Shown here piece by piece: positions 33,177 to 44,764 of a DNA stretch of 64,000 nucleotides. The translations under genes and the position numbers were made by a program. The stretch lies in the NCBI GenBank assembly GCA_905331475.1, contig CAJNYU010001050.1, positions 1-64,000 of the forward strand. The letters are read 5' to 3'. The notes below the pieces were generated by a model. It was not told where the DNA came from, did no database searches, and saw nothing but the letters and a program-made list of their open reading frames with translations. The stretch comes from Rotaria socialis (taxonomy: Eukaryota; Rotifera; Eurotatoria; Philodinida; Philodinidae). Numbering within the stretch: position 1 is the first letter of the stretch; the number at the start of each line of letters is the position of its first letter.

Positions 33177-34953
33177 TTAAACCTCCATACGGCTACGGGA
33201 GAGTGATAAGTTCTGTACCGGGCGGAAAGTTTGTAAATAATTCGAATTCTCAGGATCTCTACTATTGCGTGACACATTTCGTGAACGCTGCTGGTCTCTT
33301 GATGTTGCAACCGAATGGGAGACCTCCTGAAAAGATGGTCGCCGCTCTAATAGTCTTCCATTGTGTGCCTTTTCTTGGTAATAGCTTTCAACACATGTTT
33401 TGCAGATGCAACCGCCTTCACAGTGATGCAGTGATATCGACATAGACGATATATTAGACCGACATACATTGCAAGAAAGTCGATTCGTTTTTTGTTGCGT
33501 TCCACGTAGATTTTTGCCGGTCGTTATACCACTCTGAAAAAAATAAAGGAGGTTTACAGAACCCTCCGAAAAGGTTCTGCAGATTTTCAAAAGGCTCCAA
33601 ATGTGTTCAAAGTCTCAAAAAAAGGATACAAATTTTGACAGAACCTTTTGAAGGTTCTGCGTTTTACCCAAGTGCAGAACCATCTCTTACAGAACCTTTT
33701 TTTCGGTTCTGTACAGCAAAAAAAGGTTCCGTGAGAAAATACGAAACCTTGAAGGTTCTGTACAGCAAAACAAGGTTCCGTGAGAAAATACGAAACCTTG
33801 AAGGTTCTGTACGAAACCATTAACCGTTGGGGCGTAACCTTAATGGTTCCGTACTGAACCCAATCGTTTTGTACAGAACCTTCAAGGTTTCGTATTTTCT
33901 CACGGAACCTTTTTTTGCTGTACAGAACCGAAAAAAAGGTTCTGTAAGAGATGGTTCTGCACTTGGGTAAAACGCAGAACCTTCAAAAGGTTCTGTCAAA
34001 ATTTGTATCCTTTTTTTGAGACTTTGAACACATTTGGAGCCTTTTGAAAATCTACAGAACCTTTTCGGAGGGTTCTGTAAACCTTCCTATTTTTTTCAGA
34101 GCATTAGCATCTTCACTGCGAGCCATAATTTCACAATCACTGGACGAATCGTTCATACAACGATCGCTCATGGGACGACCATGGCTCATGAAAGCACGAA
34201 TAAAACGATTCTGGTCCTGCAGCTGTTGGTCCATCTTGCTGACTCTTGCACGAAGTTGATCACAAACTAATGTTAGTTTTGTAGCATCAGTTCGAGTATC
34301 AGTTCGAAGTTTTTCTATGATGGGACGCATTTGGTGGAACAAGCATATTGATAGGTGTGCCTGGAATTCTTTCCGTGGTCCTGTCCACATGCACTCGATG
34401 TTAGCTGCTGAGCAAAAAATTACAAGATTTGGACACTTTTGCAAATGCGCAGCCATAAGGACTGTTCATTAACGATATAATCGAAGAAATTCAACGTATT
34501 TGAAAATATGTAAAAGCACTTTTATCTCTAGGCTATTTTTCGAGTAATCACAATAAGTGAACGCTTTTTATTGCCTCGTTCAATATTAATCTGCTTGCAA
34601 TGTTTACACTGAACGAGAAGATTATTGAGCATATTGAGAAAGTTACGAGTTTCGATCGGCTTGAAACCAGCGAAAGAAGCTGTAGAACGGCATGTTGGGC
34701 ATACATTTTGCTTATTGAGCCATGTTTTAATGCAAGCCTTACCATATATGTGACGGCACGATTGTGAACAAACAGGTTCAGAGAATGGTCGTGTACAGAT
34801 TGGACATTTGAGCTCACCATCTGCAGCACTTTCATTCATGTATTGAAAGTCATCTAAGATTATTCGATTTGTTGAAACCATGGTTAGCACTACTATTGGT
34901 ATATGACAAGTTTCATACTCTTTTAAAGCTTCAAATCTACACTTGAAAAGCAT
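33177..34953 (-). CDS. RING plus TRAF-type zinc-finger protein, split by a palindromic element
   Basis: Exon 1 runs from 34953 (or the better-placed ATG at 34881) to about 34563 and encodes a RING: KCPICTRPFSEPVCSQSCRH, then IYGKAC and NVCPTC. The usual fifth zinc ligand (Cys after HxF/Y) is Gly in HIYGKAC, so the second zinc site may be incomplete. A TRAF-type finger follows (NNLLVQCKHCKQIN; exon 2 from 34461, AHLQKCPN and FQAHLSIC), then a coiled segment to residue DAN. The frame then runs into the 570-bp element at 33532-34101 and resumes after it with GITTGKNLRGTQ and a Cys-rich tail (CNVCRSN, HHCEGGCICKTCVESYYQ) to the stop at 33177. Without the element and one copy of CA, the two sides join in frame as ...DANGITT. 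Likely an E3 ligase or adaptor. Confidence 0.7.
33532..34101. mobile_element. Palindromic (fold-back) MITE inserted in the RING gene
   Basis: Two arms of about 270 bp are near-perfect reverse complements from the outermost CTCTGAAAAAAATA to the centre near 33830. The left arm carries an extra tandem copy of a ~51-bp block containing AAGGTTCCGTGAGAAAATAC. CA lies immediately on both sides (33530-33531 and 34102-34103), the only candidate target duplication. Motifs GGTTCTG and CAGAACC recur throughout. Both ends, read outwards, are a T-rich tract followed by CAGAG, i.e. a 3' splice-site-like sequence. No coding capacity. Superfamily unknown; TIR length and shortness suggest a Tc1/mariner-type MITE, but this is only a guess. 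Confidence 0.9.
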
Positions 34954-35607
34954 TATTTTTTATATTTAAATTTTGATCAGTTGGAAATTTCTTTGGCGTT
35001 CGGTGATTAAACAAAATGCGTCATCACTGCTATGCAATCAAATGTAGGCGAAAAACAAATCATGACTACTGCATAAATCAAATAACACAACAAAAACCTC
35101 CAACAATTCCGATGAATTAAAAATTTGCAACATGTAATTTTTCAAAAATAAATGTATTCAACCAATTTTTCTATTTATTGATGAACGGTAAATGCAACTA
35201 GAAGAATGGAACTTTACTATTAATGTTCAATAGAGACATTTTCCGCTTTAATAATTTATGTTGAGATAAAGTGAAAAAATAAACAAGAACATATGTCCCA
35301 GTAAATAAAGTTTACCATAAATCAGAGTGAAGCTTCAACAGATCTTTAATAAGATAATCTCAAATTATTCGATTAACTCATTGTGTAGTTCATAGGTTAA
35401 AATTTTATTTTACAATTCACATTCACCTAGGTCCATAACTGCACATTCACGCTCAACCTCATCCATAATCCTGCATAGAACTTTACACCCTCGCCTTCTG
35501 TGTTAAGTTTTTGAGGTTCTGCTGCTTCTGCGAGTGGTGTCATAATCCCGTTACACCGGGTAACGACTTTTTCCTCCAGCTAAACACACTTTATAAACAT
35601 TCGGTGT
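34954..35607. other. Intergenic, no feature recognised
   Basis: Upstream of the RING gene. AT-rich; a CCGTTACACCGGGTAACG inverted motif occurs at 35570-35590, close to the start of the next element. Nothing else is supported. Confidence 0.45.
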
Positions 35608-36512
35608 ATTACCCCTAGGGTATCCACTTTTATATAACTATATATGTTTTAAAGTTGGAGAATTTGAGTTATTTTGGGGTATTACCCTAAAGCGTAACAA
35701 CTTGGATATTCTCGAGGCAATACATCAAAACAACTCAAATGCGCATAAGATGCTCAATTCGAATTTGAGTATAATTGATGCATGTACTGCACAATAACAC
35801 TTCGGAAAAACTTAAGGCACAGATATAGCTACAGGAAAATGCAAATAATATCATTTGATCTGAATTGTATTTTAAATAATTTAAATTTAGACATGCATAT
35901 TACTTAGGCTGAAATGCATGGCATAAATTATGATTCCTAGGAGCATGTCATGGATTCCTGGCAATCCGTAACATTGGTAGAGGGAAGCCTGTCGCTGCTG
36001 AAAGCGAGCCGGACGCTACTACATGAATGTATGAGGCTTCTAAAAGTATGCGTGAGATTGTTGAGACCATGTATCAGGTTGCTAATAGTATTCCTCAACT
36101 TCCGACAACTTTGCCTGACGTTGCTGCCAGTACGAGTGGAGTCCTTCGAGACACACCACAGGTACCGGAACACATACCTGAGCTGCTAGATACTTTAGAG
36201 AGGTTACTGCAACTGTACCTCATCTTGTTACAGGTATTCAAACCAACTTTGCCACAAAGTAACCCATACATCTGGGGGCACCCAATTTCTTGCAGCAAAC
36301 ACAGGAATGGTTCTAGCAATCTGAGGTATGCTTCTAGCAACCTCGGAAATTGTTATAGCAAACGCAGGTATGCTTGTAGCAGGCTCAAATTCATGAATGG
36401 ATTCTTCGAAAATCTCGTTTTTATTCGGTGTGGAATTAGGCAGCTGCTCCGAATTCCTCAACTTTAAACATATAGTTATATAAAAGCGGATACTCTAAGG
36501 GTAATACCCCAA
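35608..36512. mobile_element. TIR element (~0.9 kb) with a 24-27-bp internal repeat
   Basis: The left end GTATTACCCCTAGGGTATCC ... CTTTTATATAACTATAT and the right end in reverse, GTATTACCCTTAGAGTATCC ... CTTTTATATAACTATAT, are ~60-bp inverted repeats. Just inside the left end sits a 70-bp hairpin unit (35667-35738) related to the one at 51322. The interior 35960-36470 has several 24-27-bp units of the type GGTATGCTTCTAGCAACCTC in both orientations; the open frames on both strands (e.g. 36027-36467) are products of these repeats. Confidence 0.6.
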
Positions 36513-36624
36513 AAAGAATTCGACGGGCATTATTATTTGCTATTCTAATGTATAGGATGCACATTGGGATATCTAAATCAAAGAGACACGCACTGATGTT
36601 TTTCTTTTCGTTTGAATGTCCAAC

Positions 36625-38869
36625 TTACTTAATGAACGGACGCAATGTAAAGTATATGTCGCGTCGTGATCCGGGATTATTCTGAATAATGTCATCAATC
36701 TTTAACCATTCAACGATCTACGACCAAATGAAAGTATCCATTTTTGAATTTAACATGTTTTTTTTAGAGTGAAAAAAATATTGATAATTACCTTATTTTC
36801 TTTGGTATCCTTTAAGATAAATTTCACTTCGTTTTCATTAACACTAACAATGAAAAGACCTATGATGCGTATTTTATTACCAATATCTGGGTTGCTGTCA
36901 ACACGATATTGTATATAGTTATCTTTTTTTAAATGAAGGAGATGGCAAATATTTTCTTTGTTGATTCGCTGGTGAATTTTGCTTCCTTGATATCTAATTG
37001 AAACCTCTTCAAACAATTCACGCAAGCATGTTTCCCATCGAGTTTCCAATGTACCATCTTCCTTGATTTTTGGATGACCTTTGAGAGCACTCCGAGTTCC
37101 ATGGTGATTTTGAACTGCCAATACCTAAACACATACATTGTAAGTTATATAATGAAGAAAACAAAATTAATTACTTCTAATCAAAATACCAAAACTATTA
37201 AGCTATCGATAAACCGGAGTTTAACTCACGAAATAAACATCGAAGGCAAATTATTTTTGGAAGAAAATACGATTTATTTACCTCATTTTTCGTATTGCAA
37301 AACATGAAACCATATAATATATTTTCCATTATCACTTGTGCCTTATACACCGCATTTGCTTGTTCACGAAACTGTCTACGTACTAAAAATATATTAATTG
37401 AATTATGACAGAATCTCGTAAAAGTAATTTTACATGCTATGCCAATAAAGGCTTTGCGTGACATCTTTATACATCTGTCCAGTGGTTTCTCGTGACATCA
37501 CACGTTTTTTAAACTTTTTATCTAATTCATTCCAAATCTTGTCTTTTGCGTCTTGAACATTTTTGAGTTTTGTTCTTATCTCTTGTTCACTTTGACCAGG
37601 AAACAACCTTCAAAAAGTACAGTAGAATTAAGAAAAAGTAATGAACAGATGGTTTATATGCTGTCTGATAAAGTTATACTTACGCGATTACATTCTCAGG
37701 TAAACGACGATCTTCAGATGGTTGGTCTTTAACACATCTAATAAATAATAAATCAATGTGGTTGAACTATATATGATAAAAAAAAGATAAATCTTTAGTA
37801 TATGACATAAGCTGTTATGTATAAATGATTGTTTTTTTCCCACGTTAAGAAATCCAAAACTTATTTTATGACGAGATTTATTTAAAAAAATCTATTGAAT
37901 CATTGATTAGAATAAGTGTGCTAAAATCCTTTCCTTATTTTTATAACTAAACAGTGCACCCATTTAGTTTACTTACTGAGGTTGATTAAAACTGCTTGTG
38001 GGAACGTTCGTTTTTTCATCAAGATTTTCGAACAATTTATCAGAACAATTTGATATAAAAGCATCCTGCCCAGTAAGGATGATGCTTGGACCTATCAAGA
38101 TTTGAATTTCTGCCGTATCTTGTACTTGACCAATGCAGTCTCCCGAATCTTGTCCATATTGCTCTTCGGAATTTGTTAAATTTTGATCATTCTGATCTTC
38201 TATCGTTGTTGCAGGGCAATTTGCATGATTCGAGCAAACTGTAAAATAAAATCATGTATGTAGGGATGTAGCAATACCAATACCCACCAATACCAATACC
38301 CACCAATACCAATACCAACCAATACCAATACCAACCAATACCAACCAATACCAATATCGACCAATGCCAACACCTAACAATACCAATACTACCAATACAA
38401 AATGGCATTGGTGGTATTGGTGGTATTGTCACATCCCTACATGTATGAAGTATCAACCCACCTAAACCCGGGTTTTGTTTGACAATAGGACATAGTTTTT
38501 GTCATGATTGCAGATTAAAAAATGCAGTTTCATTACCTTCATCATCGGCAGTTGAATTTTGATTAGATTGTGTTTGATAAGTATTATTTGAAAAATTCAT
38601 AGCTATATAATAATAAAAGTATAATACTAGATAAGCGTTTCATTTTTTTATGATTTGTGAATATGAAAGCGAAAGAATTTTTTGAAAAATTTAAGCTGAT
38701 CAAGAGATTCCTATGTTGCAGAATCAAGTGCATACTAAATAAAATAGGCTAATATTCTATCATTCATTGCATTATAGTAGAGAGAGAGAGAGTACCTACA
38801 TAAAAACTGTAAATCCAAAACATACTTACTAGATTTGTTTGGTATAGTTATTTGTAGCGGAATGTCCAT
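36625..38869 (-). CDS. Unrecognised 371-aa protein, eight exons
   Basis: Exons 38869-38830, 38602-38537, 38238-37977, 37737-37684, 37607-37434, 37375-37282, 37124-36792 and 36717-36625 join in frame to 1116 nt. The N-terminal ~135 residues are Asn/Gln/Ser/Asp-rich and probably disordered (MDIPLQITIPNKST start). From about 136 the protein becomes structured and charged: ENVIALFPGQSEQEIRTKLK, KIWNELDKKFKKRVMSRETT, then FREQANAVYKAQ, and a C-terminal part ending IYFTLRPFIK. I recognise no domain; there is no signal peptide or membrane segment. The last stop overlaps a good donor sequence (GTAAGT), so another 3' exon is possible. Intron 2 carries a complete hAT-like MITE. Donor and acceptor sites are canonical throughout, which supports a real gene. 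Confidence 0.7.
38261..38439. mobile_element. hAT-type MITE with CCAATACCAA minisatellite core
   Basis: The 179-bp element begins TAGGGATGTAGCAATACC and ends, in reverse, with TAGGGATGTGACAATACC. It is flanked by a perfect 8-bp direct repeat CATGTATG (38253-38260 and 38440-38447), the target-site size of hAT transposons. Almost all of the interior is tandem ACCAATACC/ACCAACC units. It lies in the second intron of the 36625-38869 gene, only ~20 bp from an acceptor site. Confidence 0.92.
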
Positions 38870-41534
38870 CATTATATACTATGTGAAATGCAACTGATGC
38901 AAAATAAATCTGTATCAACATGAAAAACATAGAGGATCTCAAAATATATAAAGCTCAGGAGATCTTGCGCTTATGTTTCTAGATAGCAGTGCTAATTTTG
39001 TGTGCCTCGTCTCACTTACGAAACTGGAAATCAGCAGTAATGAATGATAAAATATAAGATAGATACTAGTAAATCACTCATAAATAGCTTCTTCTCTTCT
39101 TGCTGATGAATTATAAATTACGTGGAATTGAATCTTAGCAACTTTTAAGTAAATTATCAGTAAATATTCCCCAAATCATTTTATTTATTATTAAAAAAAT
39201 ATTTCTAAGCACTATTGTCTTCATCGTCAGTTGATTTTTCTCTGTTTTACGCTTTACTTGTTTACATATTTTTCTTATTATTATTCTTATTTTTGTAACA
39301 TGATTAATCAACACGAGGAGAAACAACTAATTGTAAAAGAAAAGGAGCACATAAACAAACCAGTTTATCGAAAATGCGACAGTACGATCAAACGAATAAA
39401 ACTTTCATTCTGTCGACTAGGATTGTGATTAATAAGACGCTTCAGTTCTACTTTTGAAAAAAAGAGAAAAAATCGTCGCCTTCTACGCATCATTTATAAC
39501 GATAGTATGTCAACGGGTGTCTAATTTTTCTCTCGTTAAGTTTTATTCTTTTGCGTAAGCGCGCACATTTAAGTGACTTTACAGTTTCTTTTTTCATACA
39601 TTCTTACTGTAGTAAAAAGAGAAATTAAACAAGAAAAAAATTATTTTTATCAAGGAAAACATTGTTGGCGTACAAAAACAAGGAAACATATTACATGAAT
39701 ACTATATTTTTTGCATTAAAATTAGTTATAATGAAATGTAAATAGAAAAAAGATCAATAACTGGGTGTGATTTTCTATTCTCTCAACTTCGGTTGAAATA
39801 TAAGATGTCGAATGGGAAAATATCGAAAGGTAAATATGCCGAAAAGGGAAGAATTTCGAAAAATTCTTCTGTAAGACTAAAACTGCTGAAGAATATTCAT
39901 TCAAGAAAGAGAGTGAGTGTGAGCCTGTGTACATGAATATGGGTGTCCCTGGGTAGTCAGCGAGACCCACACTCATGCGCTCAGTGAAATTTGCGCCGTT
40001 TATTGATTTTCCGCGGTAAAATCGCAATTTATGTACCATATTGGTAAAAATCGACAATTTCGAGGAAATGAGTTTACACGAGGAAAATAAATGTCTAGAT
40101 AAATAAGAAAAACGTTCAATGAGCAAAATTAGAGTGTGGTGGCAAGACAAGAATATTCATGAACTATTTTATTCGATGACAAGCCTGTAATTATAAATGT
40201 TGGTTTTTCTTTCGTTCGCAAATGAAACATTTATACTCTTTCTCTTGAACGAAACACAACATGAACTTTTGAGTGAATCAAAAACATCACTTCACATGAG
40301 TTACTTCTGTGCTTTAATCATTATAAATGATTGGAGCGCAAAGTTAGATGCAATTTTTAGTAGCCAGGTTTTCAAAACAAATAGACAATAAGACCGTTGA
40401 GGTTTTTCTTATCTGCATTTTATTTTTGATAGTTTATCTTATCAACTGCGATTTAATGGTTTTCAAAGTTTGAAAGGCATACCCTAACGAAAGATTTTAG
40501 ATATTTAATGATTTTTAACTAATTCTTATACATAATACTTACCTTTCATTTTCTAAGTAGAATTTCAAAAGCATATGCATCATGCTAATTTTCTTGTTCA
40601 ACAAAGGATTACCAGGATTTATTGATTTACTCGAAATTCATAAGTAAACAATTTGTCGACCTTCATCTACATCATTGTACATACCGCTTTTACTCGTTAG
40701 TTTTGAGAAATTCGTATTAGACACTTTCCGGAAAATGTTTATCCGGTATGAATTCGTTTTCTACGGTAGTTTAGTGAAAGAGACATTTTTTAAAATATCT
40801 GTTTGAGTATTTTTCCAGCTTGAAAATTTTATAAACCTCAAATGTTTCTAGTGTAGGACTTAAAATTAGATATATGATAGGACAGGTTTTGATTAGCCAA
40901 AATTGAAACAAAGCGAACAAAAAGACGTGTGCATCATATTTTCGAGTGTTGCAGGTCTGTACGAGTACGTCGAATTTTGCGTTCTGCTATTCTTTTTTCT
41001 TCTTTCCACAGAAAAATCTTACCATCTTACAACATCATGTATTTCATCTAGTGGGAAAATGCAACTGAGTTTTTTCCTTAAAATATTTGAATTTCGGATT
41101 ATAGTTATATTTTTCTCAACGGTCTCATTTTATTTTATTTTTTTGTAAAGTTGAAATTTCTAATTACTCTCCCCACTCCTAACTGAAACATCAGTGGTTA
41201 CAATGATAAGCATACTTTTAAAGTTGGCAAGAACTTCGCTTTATATTTATGCTAAATTTCGAAACTGTGAAGCTTTCAAAGAAGATTTGATGTCAAAATT
41301 CTGCATCGCAATATTAAATACGAATACAATTCATTTTTCTACTTAGGAAAACGATCAAATTCGAGATGACACTGATAGTTCCGATAATGACGATGAGATG
41401 GCACCGAGTAGCCCTGGTGAGTCAGCTTGCTTTTGATAAAGAAAAAATGAATTTACTGTCTGAGATATCATTAACCAGTTCCCGCAGAATATAAAAACAA
41501 AGATGCTGCTATCGAAGCTATCTATGCATGTTTC
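38870..41534. other. Gene-poor region; one isolated exon-like block
   Basis: No gene can be built. At 41347-41417, an acceptor-like TTAG, an acidic reading (ENDQIRDDTDSSDNDDEMAP) and a GTGAGT donor look like one internal exon, but no partner exons were found. 39900-40080 is richer in GC (GTGAGCCTGTG, AGACCCACACTC) and may be an old repeat. Open frames at 39722-40150 and 40197-40391 have no family features. Confidence 0.4.
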
Positions 41535-43668
41535 TATGCTTTCTAAAAAAAAACTTTCCTAGAAACCCCAAACCGGTTCGGAAACCTGAAAGGGTTTTCG
41601 AGAGGGTTTTCGAGGACTCGAAGCGTTTTCAAAAATACCTTCTCGGTTTCCGAGACTTCGGAAACCCTTCGAGTTTTCTACGATATGATTTCAATGCCCT
41701 TAAGGTATTCTACAAAACCTTTTTCTTACTGTCGAAAACCAAACCGTCTTCTCAGAAACTCTTAGGGTATTCTAGAAAACTAATATTGCCAGAAAAATGA
41801 CTTGGTATCCGAATGGGTATGCGACAATACCTTTTTGGTTTCCGAACCCATTATTTGCAAACCCTTTCGGTTTCCAAGCCTATTGAATGTTAAAGAAGTA
41901 TTTTGGAAAACCAAAATCGGTTTCCGCGTTTTTTTCAATTTGTAATAGATTTTCATACTTCTAAAAATGCTGAATATTTCAGAAAACAGAACATGATCCA
42001 AGTCCAAAACATCTCATAAGGTCATTTTCTCCGATCAATCTGGATCGATCCACATTCCACAAACTACAGAGTTCGACATTTTATTTCAACTCTGTTCTCA
42101 ATTCTGATGAAAGTTTAAAATAGGTTATCGACGTCCATGAATCGGAATACGTCATCATTCTTTTGATTCTAGCTCCTATCTATCAGAAATTGGACTGATC
42201 GGAAATGAGACTTGTTATCCTTATATTGAAAGTTTTTTCTAAGGATTTGAGTATAGATTGACTGAGTATATATTATCATCTCATAATCTGGTAATGTTTT
42301 TCTGCGTCAGAGGAGTTTAACAATTGAAGATGATGTGGGCATTGAAGGTTTGATTTCTTTTAGATGTAGAATTTGGCGGAAATTTCTATTGCTATTGAGT
42401 GACAAAATTTATATAATGTTCCTATCGGTATCCGCATCTACAGAAAATACGTCTGTGTTGTGCATTTGTGGGTTCAGTGAGTTGAGTCGCGATAGTTACT
42501 TGTTTTTTTTCAGTTTAGATCGATTGCTAGATGAGTAAATGTTAATGGTGAGTTCCATTTTAAAAGTTAAAAGCTAATGAAATATGTTTCTCTATTTAGA
42601 TCAAATGGCAGATAAACAAATCGTATAAGGGTGAGTTTGATTTTGAAAGTTAAAATGTAATGAAATATTTTATTTTTATTTAGATCCAGCATAAGATTAG
42701 CAAATAATAACTGTGAGTTCGATTTTAATAGTTAATAGCTGATGAAATATGTTATTTCTTTTTAGATACAACATCCCATATCGGTCGTCCTTTTCACTGG
42801 ATCCTGGAGACACTGACAGTAAAGATGCTGAAAACCACTGTGTCTTGTAGGAAAACGGATGATATCTTTAAAACATGGTAGCAGTGTTCCAGCCGCAAAC
42901 TTTCTGGATTTGTTTTGATGATTTCCGAACCAGCTTGCTGTGTTTTTCGGCAAGATGCACCGGAAATCATGAGAAAAAACTTGGAAAACTTTACGAGCGG
43001 GATCCTGCTTCCGTGTTCCAGTGATATCATGTGTTTCCATACAGAGTACGGTGATTTCCAGGCGGCTTTTCTGTCAATTTCTGCAGCTTCTGTTGGGCGT
43101 AACGATCGGCCCGGGCTATAACAATTTGGTGATTCTCGATGCAGAACGGGACGAATGAAATCTCGGAAACCTTTAATCCGTTTCCGATATGAGCCACTAT
43201 TGGCTGAATGATTAGGATATTTGACACGTATCCACAAGATACTGTGATCGAACCTCAGCTCCATCGAGTTTATAGAATGACCTTGGATAATTTACTAACG
43301 GCTATATTATCTCGGATCACCCATCTGATAGCAAACTGACTACGTGTGACATACATTAAAATAGCTGTTGTAGCTAGTATGTTGTTAGTCAATGTGTACG
43401 GGGAACTTAAGCAATTAAGCGTGAAGAACTCTGAGTCAGGCCGGCCTTCTGTCCAGAGCTACATTTAATAATAGATATAGGAAAAAAATCGGGCCCTTGA
43501 AATTGTCCTCTGACAACACCCCACACTGCAAGGTAGCCGAAAGGAAGGGTATTCTTCTTCTTCTTCTTCCGACATTGGTATCCGAAGGAAATTTTTATTT
43601 GGTTTTTCGGTTTCCGAGACCTCGGAAACCTATTTTGAGTTTCCGAGAATACCGTGTTTTTAGAGAGT
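41535..43668. mobile_element. 2.1-kb TIR element with GGTTTCCGAG hairpins
   Basis: The left end (TTTCTAAAAAAAAACTTTCC then AGAAACCCCAAACCGGTTC) and the right end in reverse (CTCTCTAAAAACACGG, then TCTCGGAAACTC and AGGTTTCCGAGG) are degenerate inverted repeats. The hairpin CGGTTTCCGAGACYTCGG (arms GGTTTCCGA / TCGGAAACC) occurs near both ends, at 41643-41668 and 43607-43632. The interior holds a tandem set of intron-like units (42548-42765) and a 156-aa minus-strand open frame (42794-43264) with no recognisable domain. No homology to the inverted copy at 49-50 kb was seen beyond 43675, so the element lies at or close to the arm boundary. Confidence 0.5.
42548..42765 (+). repeat. Three tandem intron-like units (GTGAGT...TTTAG)
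   Basis: Units 42548-42599 (52 nt), 42631-42683 (53 nt) and 42713-42765 (53 nt) are near-identical. Each starts GTGAGTT and ends TTTAG after a T-rich tract, with an RATGAAATAT block about 17 nt before the end that could be a branch region. They are separated by 31 and 29 nt of different sequence that starts AT. The repeat period is 82-83 bp. A stretch of similar length precedes the first unit. Confidence 0.75.
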
Positions 43669-43676
43669 ATATACAA

Positions 43677-44764
43677 ATGAAAAAATCACTTCTCAATTAA
43701 CTTTCATTTATGCAAGAGTTAGAATTTATATTAAATTAAAATCGATTAAAGACAGATTAAAAGTCGATTACGATCATATGATTCTTATAAAGTTCCAATT
43801 ATTTAACATCAAGAAGACACAGGAATTCCTAACACATGGGATTTGATACAATGAATTAAAATAAAATGATCGTTATTTTTAAAACTATTTGGTAATAGTA
43901 CACTAAGACGTAAGTGATAAAATCGGATATACATATTTTTAGCAAAAGTCTACAAGAAGTTCAACTTGTCTGATGCGTACACATAAGAGCTGGAATTCAT
44001 GAAGGTTGATCAAGTCTACATAGAGAATACCAAAAATGAAAAGAGAAAATACTAATAGTGATTAAAAAAGATGCGAGAGAAGATAGAGAATATAAAGAAA
44101 ATAGCGATATTATGTCGACGTGCGACATCCCCGTAACATCTCTGTATAAGTCACTCTTAATTTTTTGAATTTTTTTCTACGCGAGCTACATTTTCTACGT
44201 TTCACTAGATAAAACCAGGCAATAGCCGCAGCGATGGTGAAAATAGAAATGGCCAGCCATAATAAAAACTGCTCGAAGTACTTCAAGGATGACAATAATA
44301 TCGGGTTGCCGGACAAGCGCGCTTGGGCGTGTTTTCTAGCATATGTGTCGAATTCAATCCGCTTGAGATTGGCCACTGAGATGTTCTTGTGTTTAGGCGA
44401 GAGCAGATTGGTGGTTGTTTTTGTCTTACTTTCAAAATGATTGTTTTTTTCTACTATATGACATTGATTGAAAAAGTGACTCCGATGCCACAGATGGGAT
44501 CGGATTGTCAAAAGAGTTGGTCGGTTTATACGAGTAAAGTGAAAATCGAATATAGGAGGATTCATAGTGAAATTCAAGTGAATATGGGGCTGAAAATATT
44601 TGACGAGGGGATTCATTGGTCCTTGGGTTGTCTTAAAATTGAGACCGCTTTCACGGTAGCTTACGGCAAATGCCTCTCGGTTTGGAAAGTTGGTATAAAG
44701 AGAATACCATCCTCGCTCAAACGAAAACCGAATAAACCAGGTCTCCCATATTCTCCCAGTGCGA
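43677..44764. repeat. Left arm of inverted gene-end duplication B
   Basis: Homologous in reverse to 48860-50440. It holds the last 218 codons of the glycosyltransferase gene and about 430 bp of 3' flank. Relative to the other arm it lacks a ~500-bp insertion. It ends where the TIR element 41535-43668 begins. Confidence 0.8.

Noticed and set aside
33587-33823. Open frames on both strands within the palindromic element
   Set aside because: They read the GGTTCTG/CAGAACC arms of the fold-back element and have no independent coding evidence.
36027-36467. A 146-aa open frame with repeated SIPQLP-like units
   Set aside because: It is open on both strands because it consists of short inverted and tandem repeats inside a TIR element.
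39722-40150. A 142-aa minus-strand open frame
   Set aside because: No domain, signal or splice support, and composition like the surrounding AT-rich DNA with a short GC-richer patch.
42794-43264. A 156-aa minus-strand protein in the 2.1-kb TIR element
   Set aside because: No recognisable transposase motif; degenerate inverted repeats within the frame explain part of its openness. Kept only as a remark in the element entry.
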